Source of the DNA: CBDDHT01 sp965227905
Lineage (GTDB): Bacteria > Pseudomonadota > Alphaproteobacteria > Rhizobiales > Methyloligellaceae
Length of the DNA stretch: 64,000 bases
Direction of reading: 5' to 3'
Assembly: GCA_965227905.1 (NCBI GenBank)
Contig: OZ245780.1
Location: 2,170,001-2,234,000, forward strand
How positions within the stretch are numbered: the stretch's first letter is position 1; every line of letters starts with the position of its first letter. This document shows, in pieces, positions 42,986-52,700 of this stretch. A program made the position numbers and the translations under genes. The notes beneath the pieces are model-generated. The model was not told the origin of the DNA and made no database searches. It saw only the letters and a program-made list of their open reading frames with translations.

Positions 42986-44158
42986 GTGGCTCACTCACGT
43001 CGTTCGGCAGCGCTGGCTTTCACGCTTCTGGCCGCAGGCACTGTCGTAGGCTTGGCGGGAATCGACCTTGTTTTGCCTGCAATCCCCGGATTGCCGGAAA
43101 CCCTTGGCGGGACATCCTCCAAGGCTCAGTTGGTGCTCGCGTCTTATGTTGCGGGTACGGCGGCAGGACTGCTCCTGTTTGGCACGCTGGGTGCGAAGGT
43201 CGACCGACGCAGGCTCTTGATCGGTTCGCTCGTTTTCTTTGCCAGCGTGTCTTTGGCCTGCACGCAGAGCCCGACAATCGAAATCCTTATCGCCCTGCGC
43301 TTTCTTCAAGGGATAGCATCGTCAGCGCCGGCCGTCTTTGTGACCGGTGTCATCCGCGCCCACTACGACGAAGGCGGCGCGACCAAGGCAATAGGCTTGC
43401 TTGGCAGTATCGAATCCATGGTACCTGCCGGCGCGCCTGTGCTTGGCGTATGGCTTTTGGGGTTCGGTGGATGGACTGTGTCCTTTTGGTTGACCGCAGG
43501 ATTGGCGGCGATTGTGGCGATTGGCATTGCCTCTGCAGGAAATCTGTTTCCAAACACAGAAGAGAACTTTCGCGGCGGCAGCTACCGCCGTCTTTTCAAG
43601 TCGCCCGTCTATTGGCGATATGCCGTCAGCCACGCTCTGGTTTTAGGCGGTCTTCTGGTCTTCGTACTCGGAGCGCCGACCGTCATCGTGAAGTCGCTGG
43701 GCGGCACTCTTACTGACTTCATCGTGATGCAGGTCTTGGGCGTTGCGTGCTTCGTCGTTGCTGCCAATCTCACGGGCTTTCTGGTCGACCGGTTCGGAGC
43801 GGAGCGGATGATTATGCTGGGTTCGGTGATGGCAGGCGCCTCGGCGCTGCTGTTGCTGGGCTATGGTCTATGGGGCGGCACGAACATGTACGTGCTGACG
43901 GCTCTGTTCGTTCCGATGAATACCGGTCTCGGGCTGCGCGGTCCTCCCGGTTTTCTGAGAGCCGTGATCGCCGGTGACGGTGACAATGACCGGGCGACTT
44001 CGGTTGCTGTCCTGGCCATCACGTTGGCGATCTCAGCAGGTACGGCGATCGTAGCGCCCTTCATCGATTATGGACTTCCGGCCCTGTGCCTGGCCGTTGT
44101 CGTCATGCAGATCGTCGCCGTCATCGTACTGATGGCATTGCCACGACTGCCAGACTGA
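42986..44158 (+). CDS. MFS transporter (Bcr/CflA-like drug efflux)
   Basis: A 390-residue inner-membrane secondary transporter with about twelve helices. Motif A appears as GAKVDRRRLLIGS after helix 2. IDLVLPAIPGLPETLG in helix 1 is characteristic of the Bcr/CflA multidrug group, and IRAHYDEGGATKAIG is the equivalent loop after helix 4. The substrate is unknown. I chose the GTG at 42986 because the longer TTG start would lie inside the terminator hairpin. It is convergent with the cysteine-repeat gene, with a shared hairpin between. Confidence 0.88.
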   Translation: MAHSRRSAALAFTLLAAGTVVGLAGIDLVLPAIPGLPETLGGTSSKAQLVLASYVAGTAAGLLLFGTLGAKVDRRRLLIGSLVFFASVSLACTQSPTIEILIALRFLQGIASSAPAVFVTGVIRAHYDEGGATKAIGLLGSIESMVPAGAPVLGVWLLGFGGWTVSFWLTAGLAAIVAIGIASAGNLFPNTEENFRGGSYRRLFKSPVYWRYAVSHALVLGGLLVFVLGAPTVIVKSLGGTLTDFIVMQVLGVACFVVAANLTGFLVDRFGAERMIMLGSVMAGASALLLLGYGLWGGTNMYVLTALFVPMNTGLGLRGPPGFLRAVIAGDGDNDRATSVAVLAITLAISAGTAIVAPFIDYGLPALCLAVVVMQIVAVIVLMALPRLPD

Positions 44159-44192
44159 AACAGGTTCGAGAGACTTTGAAGAAAATCAGTTC

Positions 44193-44220
44193 GCGGCCGG
44201 TCTTTATGAAAACCGGCCGC
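44193..44220. terminator. Hairpin between convergent MFS and cysteine-repeat genes
   Basis: A perfect 9-bp stem GCGGCCGGT/ACCGGCCGC with a 10-base A/T-rich loop, placed 34 bp after the MFS stop and 47 bp from the stop of the opposite gene. It is likely a two-way terminator, though no long T-tract flanks it. Confidence 0.55.
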
Positions 44221-44267
44221 GTTCACGTGATCAATCAGTCGAAAGTTTCTGCCAAGAGAGCAAGCCG

Positions 44268-45485
44268 CTATTGGCAGCGGCCAATTCGTCGGGATCGTAC
44301 CTCGTCACCAAAGCGGTTGAGCTCGATCTTGACGCGTTGGCCTCTGCGGCAACCTTCCACAAACATCTTTGCGCGGTTGAGACCTTGTTTCTTGAAGTCC
44401 TGCAGGACTTTGCCAATCCGCGGCGATTTGCACGGACCCAGGACTTTTTCCGAACTCGTCTCGCCATAGGGGGAGATGTCGATGCGAACGCGCTCGTTCG
44501 ATATGCAGGCCTCGACAATGAAACCTCTGCCGGCGGCGTTTTTGACGCTGATCCGATGGAAGCCTTCATCCTTGAGCTGGCGTACGAGCTGGTCCCGGGT
44601 AAGAGGTCTCGGGCATTGGCCGATCTTCCGCTCATCGCGAACTTCGCCAAAGCGGTTCAGGATCAGTTCGATCCGGTCGTCACCACGGCAGGCTCGGGCC
44701 CCATAGCGGGGAAGAACGTCATCGGTCACCCGGACGCGCGTATAGCCTTTTCTCTGCAAGACAGCAGCGATTTGACCCGGATTGATGGGCGGCTCGCAGC
44801 GGCCGATCCGGCGTTCCCGCTGAACACGGCCATTGCCAACGACAACGAGGTCGACCCGGTTCTGTCCCCTGCAGGCCTCGACAAAGAATGGCGGGGGCGG
44901 CGAATCCTGTGCGACCTTGATTCGGTCATAACCTTTCGAGCGCAGCCTTTGGGCGACTTCGCGCCGAGACAGGATCTGACGGCATCGGCCGAGTTGGCCG
45001 ATCTCGCGCACTTTCCCAAAATACCCGACCCTCATATCCATGCGCCGGTTGTTGAGGCATGCCGTCCCGCGATAGCCGCCGCGGCCCGTGTCCTCGAGAA
45101 GGATCTCCCGGTAGCCTTTGTTGCGCAGAATATCGCGTGCTCTGGCGATATTGATGCGGGATCGGCATTCACCGATTTTGGCGCTGTTTTTGACGCGGCC
45201 ATTCGGTGCGACTTCCATTTGAACACGATCGCCGCCTCGGCAGGCTCTGACACGCGATTTCGTCAGGCCGCGATAGAAAATCTCGATTTCGGAGTATCCG
45301 GCGCGCCGGAGGGTTCGAAGAATGGTAGCGTCCGAGCCGCCGCCGAGATTGAGTTGAAGCTGCGCCAGTTCGATTCTGTCGGGCTCGCCAGACGTCCCTG
45401 TTGGAGAGATAGGATTGCCTTGCTGCGCAAAGGCGGGCAGGCCTCCCAGAACAAGTGTCGCAAGCGTCATCGCCAATCTTTGCAC
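44268..45485 (-). CDS. Secreted six-module cysteine-pair repeat protein, unknown
   Basis: A 405-residue protein with a signal peptide (MQRLAMTLATLVLGGLPAFA, cut near 20) and a polar Ser/Thr/Pro linker. Six tandem modules follow at about 52-405. Each module reads roughly L-x4-GY-x-x-I, a strand, AC-R/x-G-x-x-R, strands with an internal G-x-V, and a closing IG-x-C. The cysteines are 82/107, 143/168, 205/230, 266/291, 327/352 and 379/404, always exactly 25 apart, at a period of 61-62 residues with a shorter last step of 52. The module outline is reminiscent of PepSY-like domains, but the cysteine pair is extra. It is very basic. No function can be given; periplasmic disulfides are expected. Confidence 0.85.
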   Translation of the reverse strand: MQRLAMTLATLVLGGLPAFAQQGNPISPTGTSGEPDRIELAQLQLNLGGGSDATILRTLRRAGYSEIEIFYRGLTKSRVRACRGGDRVQMEVAPNGRVKNSAKIGECRSRINIARARDILRNKGYREILLEDTGRGGYRGTACLNNRRMDMRVGYFGKVREIGQLGRCRQILSRREVAQRLRSKGYDRIKVAQDSPPPPFFVEACRGQNRVDLVVVGNGRVQRERRIGRCEPPINPGQIAAVLQRKGYTRVRVTDDVLPRYGARACRGDDRIELILNRFGEVRDERKIGQCPRPLTRDQLVRQLKDEGFHRISVKNAAGRGFIVEACISNERVRIDISPYGETSSEKVLGPCKSPRIGKVLQDFKKQGLNRAKMFVEGCRRGQRVKIELNRFGDEVRSRRIGRCQ

Positions 45486-45827
45486 CGGATTTTCTCCCTA
45501 AATTGTTGCGTCCGTGTCTTCTTGAGACTGGTTTATGGCAAAACCGGATGCGGTAGAAGCGCTGAGGCATTTCCAGCATACGGATCATTGCGGCTATACA
45601 TGGCAATATCGGGACAACCCACACATTGTTCCAGCCCTGTCCGACCAACAAGCTGATCCACGGTGGACAAAGGCAGATCCAAGCCTTTGATCTCCAATGC
45701 GAAGCGCCGATTCGATTTTTCGAACATCTTGCCATAACTCATTTAGGGTGATAACTCGCGATCCGACCTTGGTTTCGCCGGAATCTTCGTTATCGTGAGC
45801 TCCTTCGAGACTCGTGCAGGACTGTTT
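45486..45827. other. Intergenic region upstream of the metal-export block
   Basis: 342 bp between the divergent cysteine-repeat gene and the small exported protein. It holds one possible minus-strand small gene (45533-45742, listed separately) and the promoters for both directions. No operator is recognised. Confidence 0.4.
45533..45742 (-). CDS. Possible 69-residue hypothetical protein
   Basis: A short frame from the ATG at 45742, reading MSYGKMFEKSNRRFALEIKG, then a segment with two cysteines (EQCVGCPDIAMYS). No ribosome site is visible and no family is recognised. The composition is ordinary, with no signal peptide or helix. It would be the first gene upstream of the cysteine-repeat gene on the same strand, 47 bp away. 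Kept only as a weak candidate. Confidence 0.25.
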   Translation of the reverse strand: MSYGKMFEKSNRRFALEIKGLDLPLSTVDQLVGRTGLEQCVGCPDIAMYSRNDPYAGNASALLPHPVLP

Positions 45828-46253
45828 ATGCGAAAATCTATCAACGGCATTTTATTGACTTGGCTGGTTGCGATGATCGCAGTCGGTCCGGGCTTGCCGT
45901 TGGTGTGGTGTTTTAGCGGTGCCGATCATTCTGCCATTGAGTTCAAGACTCCTGGGGTTGGTCACGGTCCGCAGGGCACGTCTGCTCATCCCTCGATATT
46001 CGTTGAGATCGCCTCCAACACAAAGCATGTAAACGACTGTATCGACCGGCAACCGATTCCGCCGGCCAGTTTGGTCACACAAGCGGACGACGTCGGCGCA
46101 TCTGATGTCGATCCCGTACCGATGCCGCGAATCGACCTGGCTCTGAATACCATCGAGCCGCTGACTGGTGGCGTCGATGCCGGCATTCCTCCGCCCTTAG
46201 ACCGTGTATCCGCACAGGTTCTTATTCACAGAATCGTCGTCCTCCTCATCTGA
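45828..46253 (+). CDS. Small exported protein heading the metal-efflux block
   Basis: A 141-residue protein from the ATG at 45828. A signal peptide (MRKSINGILLTWLVAMIAVG) is followed by LVWCFSGADHSAIEFKTPGV, which contains a Cys, Asp and His close together. A second cysteine comes later (NDCIDRQPIP), then a low-complexity Asp/Pro/Val region. The C-F-S-G-A-D-H-x-A-I-E pattern resembles small exported proteins that precede czcCBA genes in other alphaproteobacteria. A metal-sensing or buffering role is inferred, not shown. The CzcC-like gene starts 84 bp downstream. Confidence 0.6.
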   Translation: MRKSINGILLTWLVAMIAVGPGLPLVWCFSGADHSAIEFKTPGVGHGPQGTSAHPSIFVEIASNTKHVNDCIDRQPIPPASLVTQADDVGASDVDPVPMPRIDLALNTIEPLTGGVDAGIPPPLDRVSAQVLIHRIVVLLI

Positions 46254-46337
46254 GATCATTGATCGTCCGGTGTGCCGCCGCGCTGTCATGCGCGCGGCGA
46301 TTTTTGCCTGCGAATCAATGATCTTGGGGGATGAAAC

Positions 46338-47708
46338 ATGGCTGGTTTGGAGCGCGCAACGCTGAGATTGTGCCTGCTGGCTGGAGCACTGATTGGACTG
46401 ACCGGGTGCCAGCCTTCCGCACTCGAAACAAGCAACCCGGCACTTGCTGAGAGCCGACCGGTTTCGGTGGCGTCGGCGATGCGGCGGAATACGACACAGG
46501 CGCTGCCAGCCAGAGAGGCTGCACCGCGCATCAATCAGCTGACAATGCGGGCGGCGATGCAGCGCGCCGTGCGCTACAGCCCCGTTCTACGCGCCGTCGC
46601 CGAAGAAAAGAGAGCCCGCCGGGCAGAGACCTATCAGGCCGGCCGGCGACCCAATCCGGAACTGACGACCGAGATCGAGAACTTCGCAGGTTCGGGAGAT
46701 TTCGAGGGGTTCAAGAGTGCCGAAACCACGATCAGCCTGACCCAGGTTATCGAGCTTGGCCGAAAACGCATGAAGCGGATCCGCGCGGCGTCGTTGGACG
46801 AGGATCTCGCCAATTGGGACTATGAGGCCGCGCGGCTGACAATTGCCAGCCAAACGCAACAGGCGTTCGTCGATGTCCTCGCATAGCAGAAACGGCTTTC
46901 GGTGCATCGGGCATTCGCGACGATCGCCACGAGACTGACCAACACGGTCCGCGAGCGGGTGGACGCAGGCAAGGTCAGTCCCGTCGAGTTGAGTCGCTCC
47001 GAAGTCGAGCGCGCCCGCGCCGGCGTCACCGTCAGAGAAGAACAAGCAAAACTCCAGGCTGCAAAACGGAAACTCTCCCTGTTCTGGGGGGCCAGGCGCG
47101 CGGACTTCGGAACCGCGGTCGGTCGGCTCGCCGCGACAAACCACTTGCCGTCTCCGGAGCGGTTTCAATCTTATCTGGACCGCAATCCCACTTTGGCGCG
47201 CTGGGTTGATGAGATGGCCAAGAGGCAGGCGACGCTAGAGCTCGAACGCGCCCGCCGCATTCCGGATCTGACGGTCGGTGCTGGCGTCAGGCAGATCGGT
47301 GAGACCGACGATACCGCTGCCGTCGCAACGCTCTCCATCCCCCTGCCGTTCTTCAACCGAAATCGCGGCAATATCGATGCGGCGAGCGCCCGGGTCACCA
47401 AAAGTCTGTATGAGCGCGACGCCGCACGTATCGGTCTCAATTCAAGGTTCATCGAGGCCTATGGCGTTCTTCGGGCGTCAGAGGCCAAACTTCGCGCATT
47501 GCAGAACGAAGTGCTGCCGGCAGCACGAAAGGCCTTCGACGCGACCGAGCGAGGCTACCGGGAGGGAAAATTCGACCTTCTCAGTGTCTTGGATGCACGG
47601 CGGAGTTTGATCCAGACCCAGCTCGATGTCGTCGATACCCAGGCAGAATTCCACAAGGCCAAAGCCCTGATCGAGGGGCTGATTGGCCGCGACCTCTACT
47701 CACTCTAA
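46338..47708 (+). pseudogene. czcC: CzcC/TolC-like outer membrane efflux lipoprotein, interrupted by in-frame TAG
   Basis: The reading frame from the ATG at 46338 to the stop at 47708 would give a 456-residue outer-membrane factor of RND efflux. It has a lipoprotein signal (lipobox LTGC), a first half with GRRPNPELTTEIENFAGSGD and EAARLTIASQTQQAFVDVLA, and a second half with VDAGKVSPVELSRSEVERAR and RGYREGKFDLLSVLDARRSL. Codon 183 (46884-46886) is TAG. The frame is otherwise unbroken, so a single base change from a sense codon explains it. Only half a channel would be made without read-through. Internal restart at GTG 46902 would lack a signal peptide. Confidence 0.88.
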
Positions 47709-47730
47709 CCATAGTCCATAAGGAGACGAC

Positions 47731-49671
47731 GTGACGATGCGCACTTCTACACTGCTTCTGGCTGGCAGCACGCTGGCAATACTGACGTTTTCCGTCAGTG
47801 CAGGTTCGACGGACATGAAAACAACAATTTTCGAGGTGCCGCACAGTGCCTCAATGATACTGGCGCAAGCCAAACGTGACACGCATGAAGGCCACGATCA
47901 CAAGGATCATGCCGACCACAAAGATCATGCCGATCACAAAGGGCATGATCACAAGGATCACGCCAACGAGAAAGAGCATTCGGACCATAAGGGTCACGAC
48001 CACAAGTCACATTCGAAGTCCGAAAAGGCAAAAGACCATGCAGGCCATGATCATAAGGATCATGCCGATCATAAGGGGCACGATCACAAGGATCACGCCA
48101 ACGAGAAAGAGCATTCGGACCATAAGGGTCACGACCACAAGTCACATTCGAAGTCCGAAAAGGCGAAAGACCATGCAGGCCATGATCATAAGGATCATGC
48201 CGACCATAAGGGGCACGATCACAAGGATCACGCCAACGAGAAAGAGCATTCGGACCATAAGGGGCACGATCACAAGGCGCATTCGAAGTCCGGAAAGGCG
48301 AAAGACCATGAAGGCCATGATCACAAGGATCATGCCGATCACAAAGGGCACGATCACAAGGATCACGCGGACCACAAAGATCACACCGATCACAAAGGCC
48401 ACGACCACAAGGCGCATTCGAAGCCGGAAAAGGCAAAGGGCCACGAAGGCCATGATCACGACTCCCACGATCATGGAAAAAATGAGAAAAGATCGGATGT
48501 GCAGGATGACTCAGATCACAAAGGCCATGAGCATGCTGAGAGTGAAAAACCGAAGAAAGCAGACGCCCATGATGGTCACGGGCATGACGACCATGGGCAC
48601 GGAGCACATGTCGATGTCGTCAAGCTAACGGCCGATCAGCAGAGGGATTTCGAGATCACGACCGAAGTCGCAAAAAGCGGTTCACTCGCAACGCAGATTG
48701 TTCGCCCTGCTGAGATCAAGTTCAACCAGGATCGTGTTGCCCATGTCGTGCCGCGCATCGCCGGAGTCGTCCGGACCGTTGCGATTAGTGAGGGGGATCG
48801 GGTCAAAGCCGGCGATATCATGGCGATCCTCGATAGCCGGGAACTTGCCGACGCGAAGTCCTCGTTCCTCGCAGCACATGAGCGCATGCTGCTGGCGCGC
48901 GAGACATTCACACGCGAGGAAGCACTGTGGAAGAAGAAGATTTCTTCGGAAAGGGAGTATCTCGATGCGAAATCCAATTTTGCGGAAAAGCGCATCGATC
49001 GGCGCGGCGCAGCCCAAAAGCTCCTGGCGCTTGGCTTCGACAAGGGATTTCTGGAGAACCTTACTAAATCTGATGACGATGCGCTGACGGAATACAAGCT
49101 TGTTGCGCCGTTCTCGGGAACCGTGATTTCGCGTCACATCTCGCGTGGCGAGTCGGTCAAGAGCGGAAGCGAAGCCTTTCTTCTTGCCGACATTGCGGAG
49201 CTATGGGTGGATATCACGATCTATCCAAAGGATCTTCTGCGTGTGCGAAAGGGCTTACGGGCAGACATCGATCTTGGGGATCGACGAGCGCCAGTTCAGG
49301 GGCGCGTCGCCTTTGTCTCTCCGCATCTGTCGGAGGCAACGCGAACGGCTTATGCCCGGCTGGTCGTGGCAAATTCTGATGGACGACTGCGCCCCGGGAT
49401 GTTCGTCAAAGCGAAAATTTCCGTGAGCACCGAGGCCGCCGAGATCCGTGTGCCGAAGACTGCGATCCAGCGAATTGAAGAGTCGTCGGTGGTCTTCATA
49501 AACAAGGATGGAGAATTCCAGCCGAGGCCTGTCAAAGTCGGGCGCGTCAACAGCGACTATGCGGAGATTGTATCCGGTCTCGAGCAGGGAGAGGTGTTCG
49601 TCACCCGCGGCGCTTTCACGCTCAAGGCCCAGCTCTCCAAAGAGAGTTTTGACGACGGCCACAATCACTAG
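47731..49671 (+). CDS. czcB: RND efflux periplasmic adaptor (CzcB-like) with giant histidine-rich repeat
   Basis: A 646-residue membrane fusion protein joining the inner pump and the outer channel. A signal peptide (1-24) is followed by a histidine/aspartate/lysine-rich segment at 51-293. It holds about 69 histidines, made of a 45-residue unit repeated roughly four times, each with runs like HDHKDHADHKGHDHKDH. The adaptor proper spans about 296-646: a lipoyl half (VVPRIAGVVRTVAISEGDRV), a coiled-coil hairpin, a second lipoyl half (YKLVAPFSGTVISRHISRGE), a beta-barrel and a membrane-proximal domain. The repeat should bind Zn, Ni or Co. The start is GTG 47731 with AAGGAG five bases before; ATG 47737 is possible. 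Confidence 0.93.
   Translation: MTMRTSTLLLAGSTLAILTFSVSAGSTDMKTTIFEVPHSASMILAQAKRDTHEGHDHKDHADHKDHADHKGHDHKDHANEKEHSDHKGHDHKSHSKSEKAKDHAGHDHKDHADHKGHDHKDHANEKEHSDHKGHDHKSHSKSEKAKDHAGHDHKDHADHKGHDHKDHANEKEHSDHKGHDHKAHSKSGKAKDHEGHDHKDHADHKGHDHKDHADHKDHTDHKGHDHKAHSKPEKAKGHEGHDHDSHDHGKNEKRSDVQDDSDHKGHEHAESEKPKKADAHDGHGHDDHGHGAHVDVVKLTADQQRDFEITTEVAKSGSLATQIVRPAEIKFNQDRVAHVVPRIAGVVRTVAISEGDRVKAGDIMAILDSRELADAKSSFLAAHERMLLARETFTREEALWKKKISSEREYLDAKSNFAEKRIDRRGAAQKLLALGFDKGFLENLTKSDDDALTEYKLVAPFSGTVISRHISRGESVKSGSEAFLLADIAELWVDITIYPKDLLRVRKGLRADIDLGDRRAPVQGRVAFVSPHLSEATRTAYARLVVANSDGRLRPGMFVKAKISVSTEAAEIRVPKTAIQRIEESSVVFINKDGEFQPRPVKVGRVNSDYAEIVSGLEQGEVFVTRGAFTLKAQLSKESFDDGHNH
47881..48474 (+). repeat. 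135-bp tandem repeat encoding the histidine-rich segment
   Basis: Unit starts at 48034, 48169, 48304 and 48439, exactly 135 bp apart. A first, longer unit starts at 47881 (153 bp, with an 18-bp insertion), and the last is partial. Adjacent units are almost identical, with scattered synonymous changes (AAGGCA/AAGGCG, GGTCAC/GGGCAC). The phase keeps the reading frame, so copy number can vary without breaking the protein. Confidence 0.9.
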
Positions 49672-49735
49672 AAGAACGGGCGTCTATCTGGACGCGCATA
49701 AGTTGCTCTAGCACTACAGAATCGATCAACAGATC

Positions 49736-52700
49736 ATGCACGCATTCATCGAACGCATACTTGGACAACGATTGCTGATTTTATTGTTCGGCGTGGCGAT
49801 TTTCGCCGCCGGCTATCAGAGCTATCGGGATCTTCCAGTGGATGCCTTTCCCGACGTGACACCGACCCTGGTACAGGTTTTCACGGAAACCGAGGGCCTA
49901 GCGCCCGAAGAGGTCGAGCGATACGTCACCTACCCCATTGAAGTTGCCATGAACGGGCTACCGGATCTGAAGGAGATTCGATCCGTTTCAAATTTCGGCT
50001 TGTCGGTCGTGAATGTCTATTTTGCCGATGGTACCGACATCTATTTCGCCAGGCAACTGGTGAACGAACGACTGCAATTGTCGCGCGAGGAGATCCCTGA
50101 AGGATTTGGCGATCCGGAGATGGGGCCGATCACCACGGGCCTTGGCCAGATCCTGTTCTATTTTGTCGAAGACGAGAAGAGCGAACGGTCCGGCGAGGAA
50201 CTCCGCGAGATCCAGGATTGGCTGATCAAATTCAACCTGCAAACCGTTCCAGGCGTGACGGAGGTCTTGTCTCTTGGCGGTGAAGTCAAGCAGTTCAAGG
50301 TGCATGTCGATCCCAATGCGCTGCTGCGCTACGGGCTCGCGATCGGCGATGTGACGGATGCCATCCGTGTCAACAATGGCAATGTCGGCGCCCAGTATAT
50401 CGTGAAGAATTCTGAGCAATATCTGATCCGCTCGGTCGGTCTGGCGCGCAATATCGCCGACATCGAGAGCATTGTCCTCAAGGTCCGGGACGGCGTGCCG
50501 GTCTATGTGCGCGATGTCGCCGACGTCGGTATCGGCGGTGAGGTTCGCCAGGGTTTGGCGACATTGAACGGGAAGGGCGAAACCGTTGCCGGGCTCGTAC
50601 TGAAGTTGATTGGCACCAATACGTCCAATGTCATTGCGGACGTCAAGGAACGGCTGGAAAAGATCAACGCCTCGCTGCCACCGGGCGTGAGTGTCGTGCC
50701 CTACTATGATCAATCGCGCCTTGTACTTGCAAGCGTCGCAACGGTGACGGACGCGCTCCTCCAGGGCGTTGTTCTGGTGGCTTTGATCATCCTTCTCTTC
50801 ATGGGCGGCTTTCGGCCGAGCCTTGTCGTCGCGCTCTCCATTCCGTTCTCCGTGGCGACGGCCTTCATCCTCATGCAGGCCGCTGGCCTGTCCGCCAATC
50901 TCATGTCGCTGGGCGGGATCGCCATCGCGATCGGGATGATGGTGGACGGTGCAATTGTCATTGCCGAGAACGTCGACCGCTTGCTGAAGGAGGACCACAA
51001 GGGACTCACCAAGCACCAAATCGTCGCTCGGGCCTGCGCCGAAGTTGTGCGCCCCATCAGTTTCGCAATTCTGATTATCATCGTGGTGTTCCTGCCGCTG
51101 TTCACGCTGCAAGGGGTTGAAGGCAAGACTTTCAAGCCGCTTGCCATTACGGTCTCCCTTGCGATGCTAGGCTCCCTGGTGTTTGCCGTTCTGATCGCAC
51201 CTATACTGGCAGAAATGCTGATGCGGCGGCCGACCGCCCGTCCCGGCAAGAAGGGTCCCGGAAGAAACTTCGGCGATCTGGTGGTCAGCTTTATCCTGTT
51301 CTTCTATCGGCCGCTGGTTACGCTCTTCGTAAAGGTCCGGGTTCTAGCCGTCCTGCTTGCTGGAGGTCTGTTGGCCCTGGGCGTCTGGGTTTTTCCGTTT
51401 CTCGGTTCGGAATTCGTCCCGCGTTTGAACGAAGGCGATCTCCTGGTTCGCGTGACGATGGCGCCCTCCATCTCGCTCGAAGAATCGCGGGACACGGTTT
51501 TGAAATTCGAACGACAGCTCCTCAGAGATTTTCCTGAGGTCAAACGCGTCGTGTCGCGCGTCGGGCGCGGCGAGGTCGGTGCCCATGCGGACCCTGTGAA
51601 TAGCGCCGAATCCTTCGTCGAACTGAAACCGCGTGAAGCATGGAAATCGGATCGCAGTCCTGAAGAGCTTTTCGCTGCGATGAGCCATGCGTTTGAAGGA
51701 TTCCCCGGAGCCCGGTTCAATTTCACTCAGCCCATTGCCGCGGCGGTCGATGAATTGCTGACAGGCACCAAAGCGGAACTCGCGATCAAGCTGTTCGGCC
51801 CGGACACAGAGATTCTCAAAAGTACGGCTACCGAAATCCAAAGGGCAGTTGCGGGGATCGCAGGGGCATCCGATGTGCAGATGGATCAGGTCACCGGCAC
51901 GCCGCAACTGCGCATCCGTGTCGACCGCGAGGCCATAAGCCGCTATGGCGTCAATGTGAACGACGTGCAGTCCGTCATCCGGGCGGCTATCGGTGGGGAT
52001 ATCGCCGGGCAGATTTTCGAAGACGTGAAGCGCTTCAATATTCTGGTTCGCTACAATAAGGATGCCCGCTCCACACCTGAGGCCATCAGGGCCATCGTTA
52101 TCCGGACCCCGTCGGGAACACTGGTGCCGCTGGATCAGATTGCAACGGTCGATGAAATCGTCGGGCCGCGTCAGATCACCCGCGAAAACGGCCAACGGTT
52201 CATCACGATCCAGGCGAATGTACGTGGGCGGGACATCGGCTCCTTCGTCGCCGAGGGGCAAACCCGTATCGCCGAGGCGGTAAAACTACCGGCCGGTTAT
52301 CTGGTTGAATGGGGCGGACAGTTCGAGCTTCAGCAGGAGGCCAATAAGCGCCTCGCCATCGTCGTGCCCATAACGCTGGGCCTCGTATTTCTGCTTCTAT
52401 TCCTGAATTTCGGATCGCTTAAGAGTTCGTTGCTGATCATGCTGAACATCCCTCTGGCACTGGTCGGGGGGGTCGTCGCGTTATGGCTCGGGGGCCTCAA
52501 TCTTTCAGTGCCTGCTTCGGTCGGCTTCATCGCTCTATTTGGTATCGCGCTGGAGAATGGGATGGTGCTCGTCACCTATTTGAACAGCCTAGTCCATTCC
52601 GGCAAACCTATCAATCAAGCCTCGATCGAGGGTGCTTGTATGCGCGTGCGGCCCGTCTTGATGACGGCGGCGACGACGGCGCTCGGTCTGATACCTCTTC

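Noticed and set aside
44271..45656. A 461-codon open frame on the plus strand across the cysteine-repeat gene
   Set aside because: It is antisense to a gene with signal peptide and regular repeats, and shows no domain pattern; the open frame is a by-product of high GC and codon bias.
47795..48607. Long frames on both strands across the His-rich repeat
   Set aside because: Their repetitive His/Asp/Arg or Val/Ile composition mirrors the CzcB repeat in other frames; only the CzcB frame has a signal peptide and continues into a known domain.
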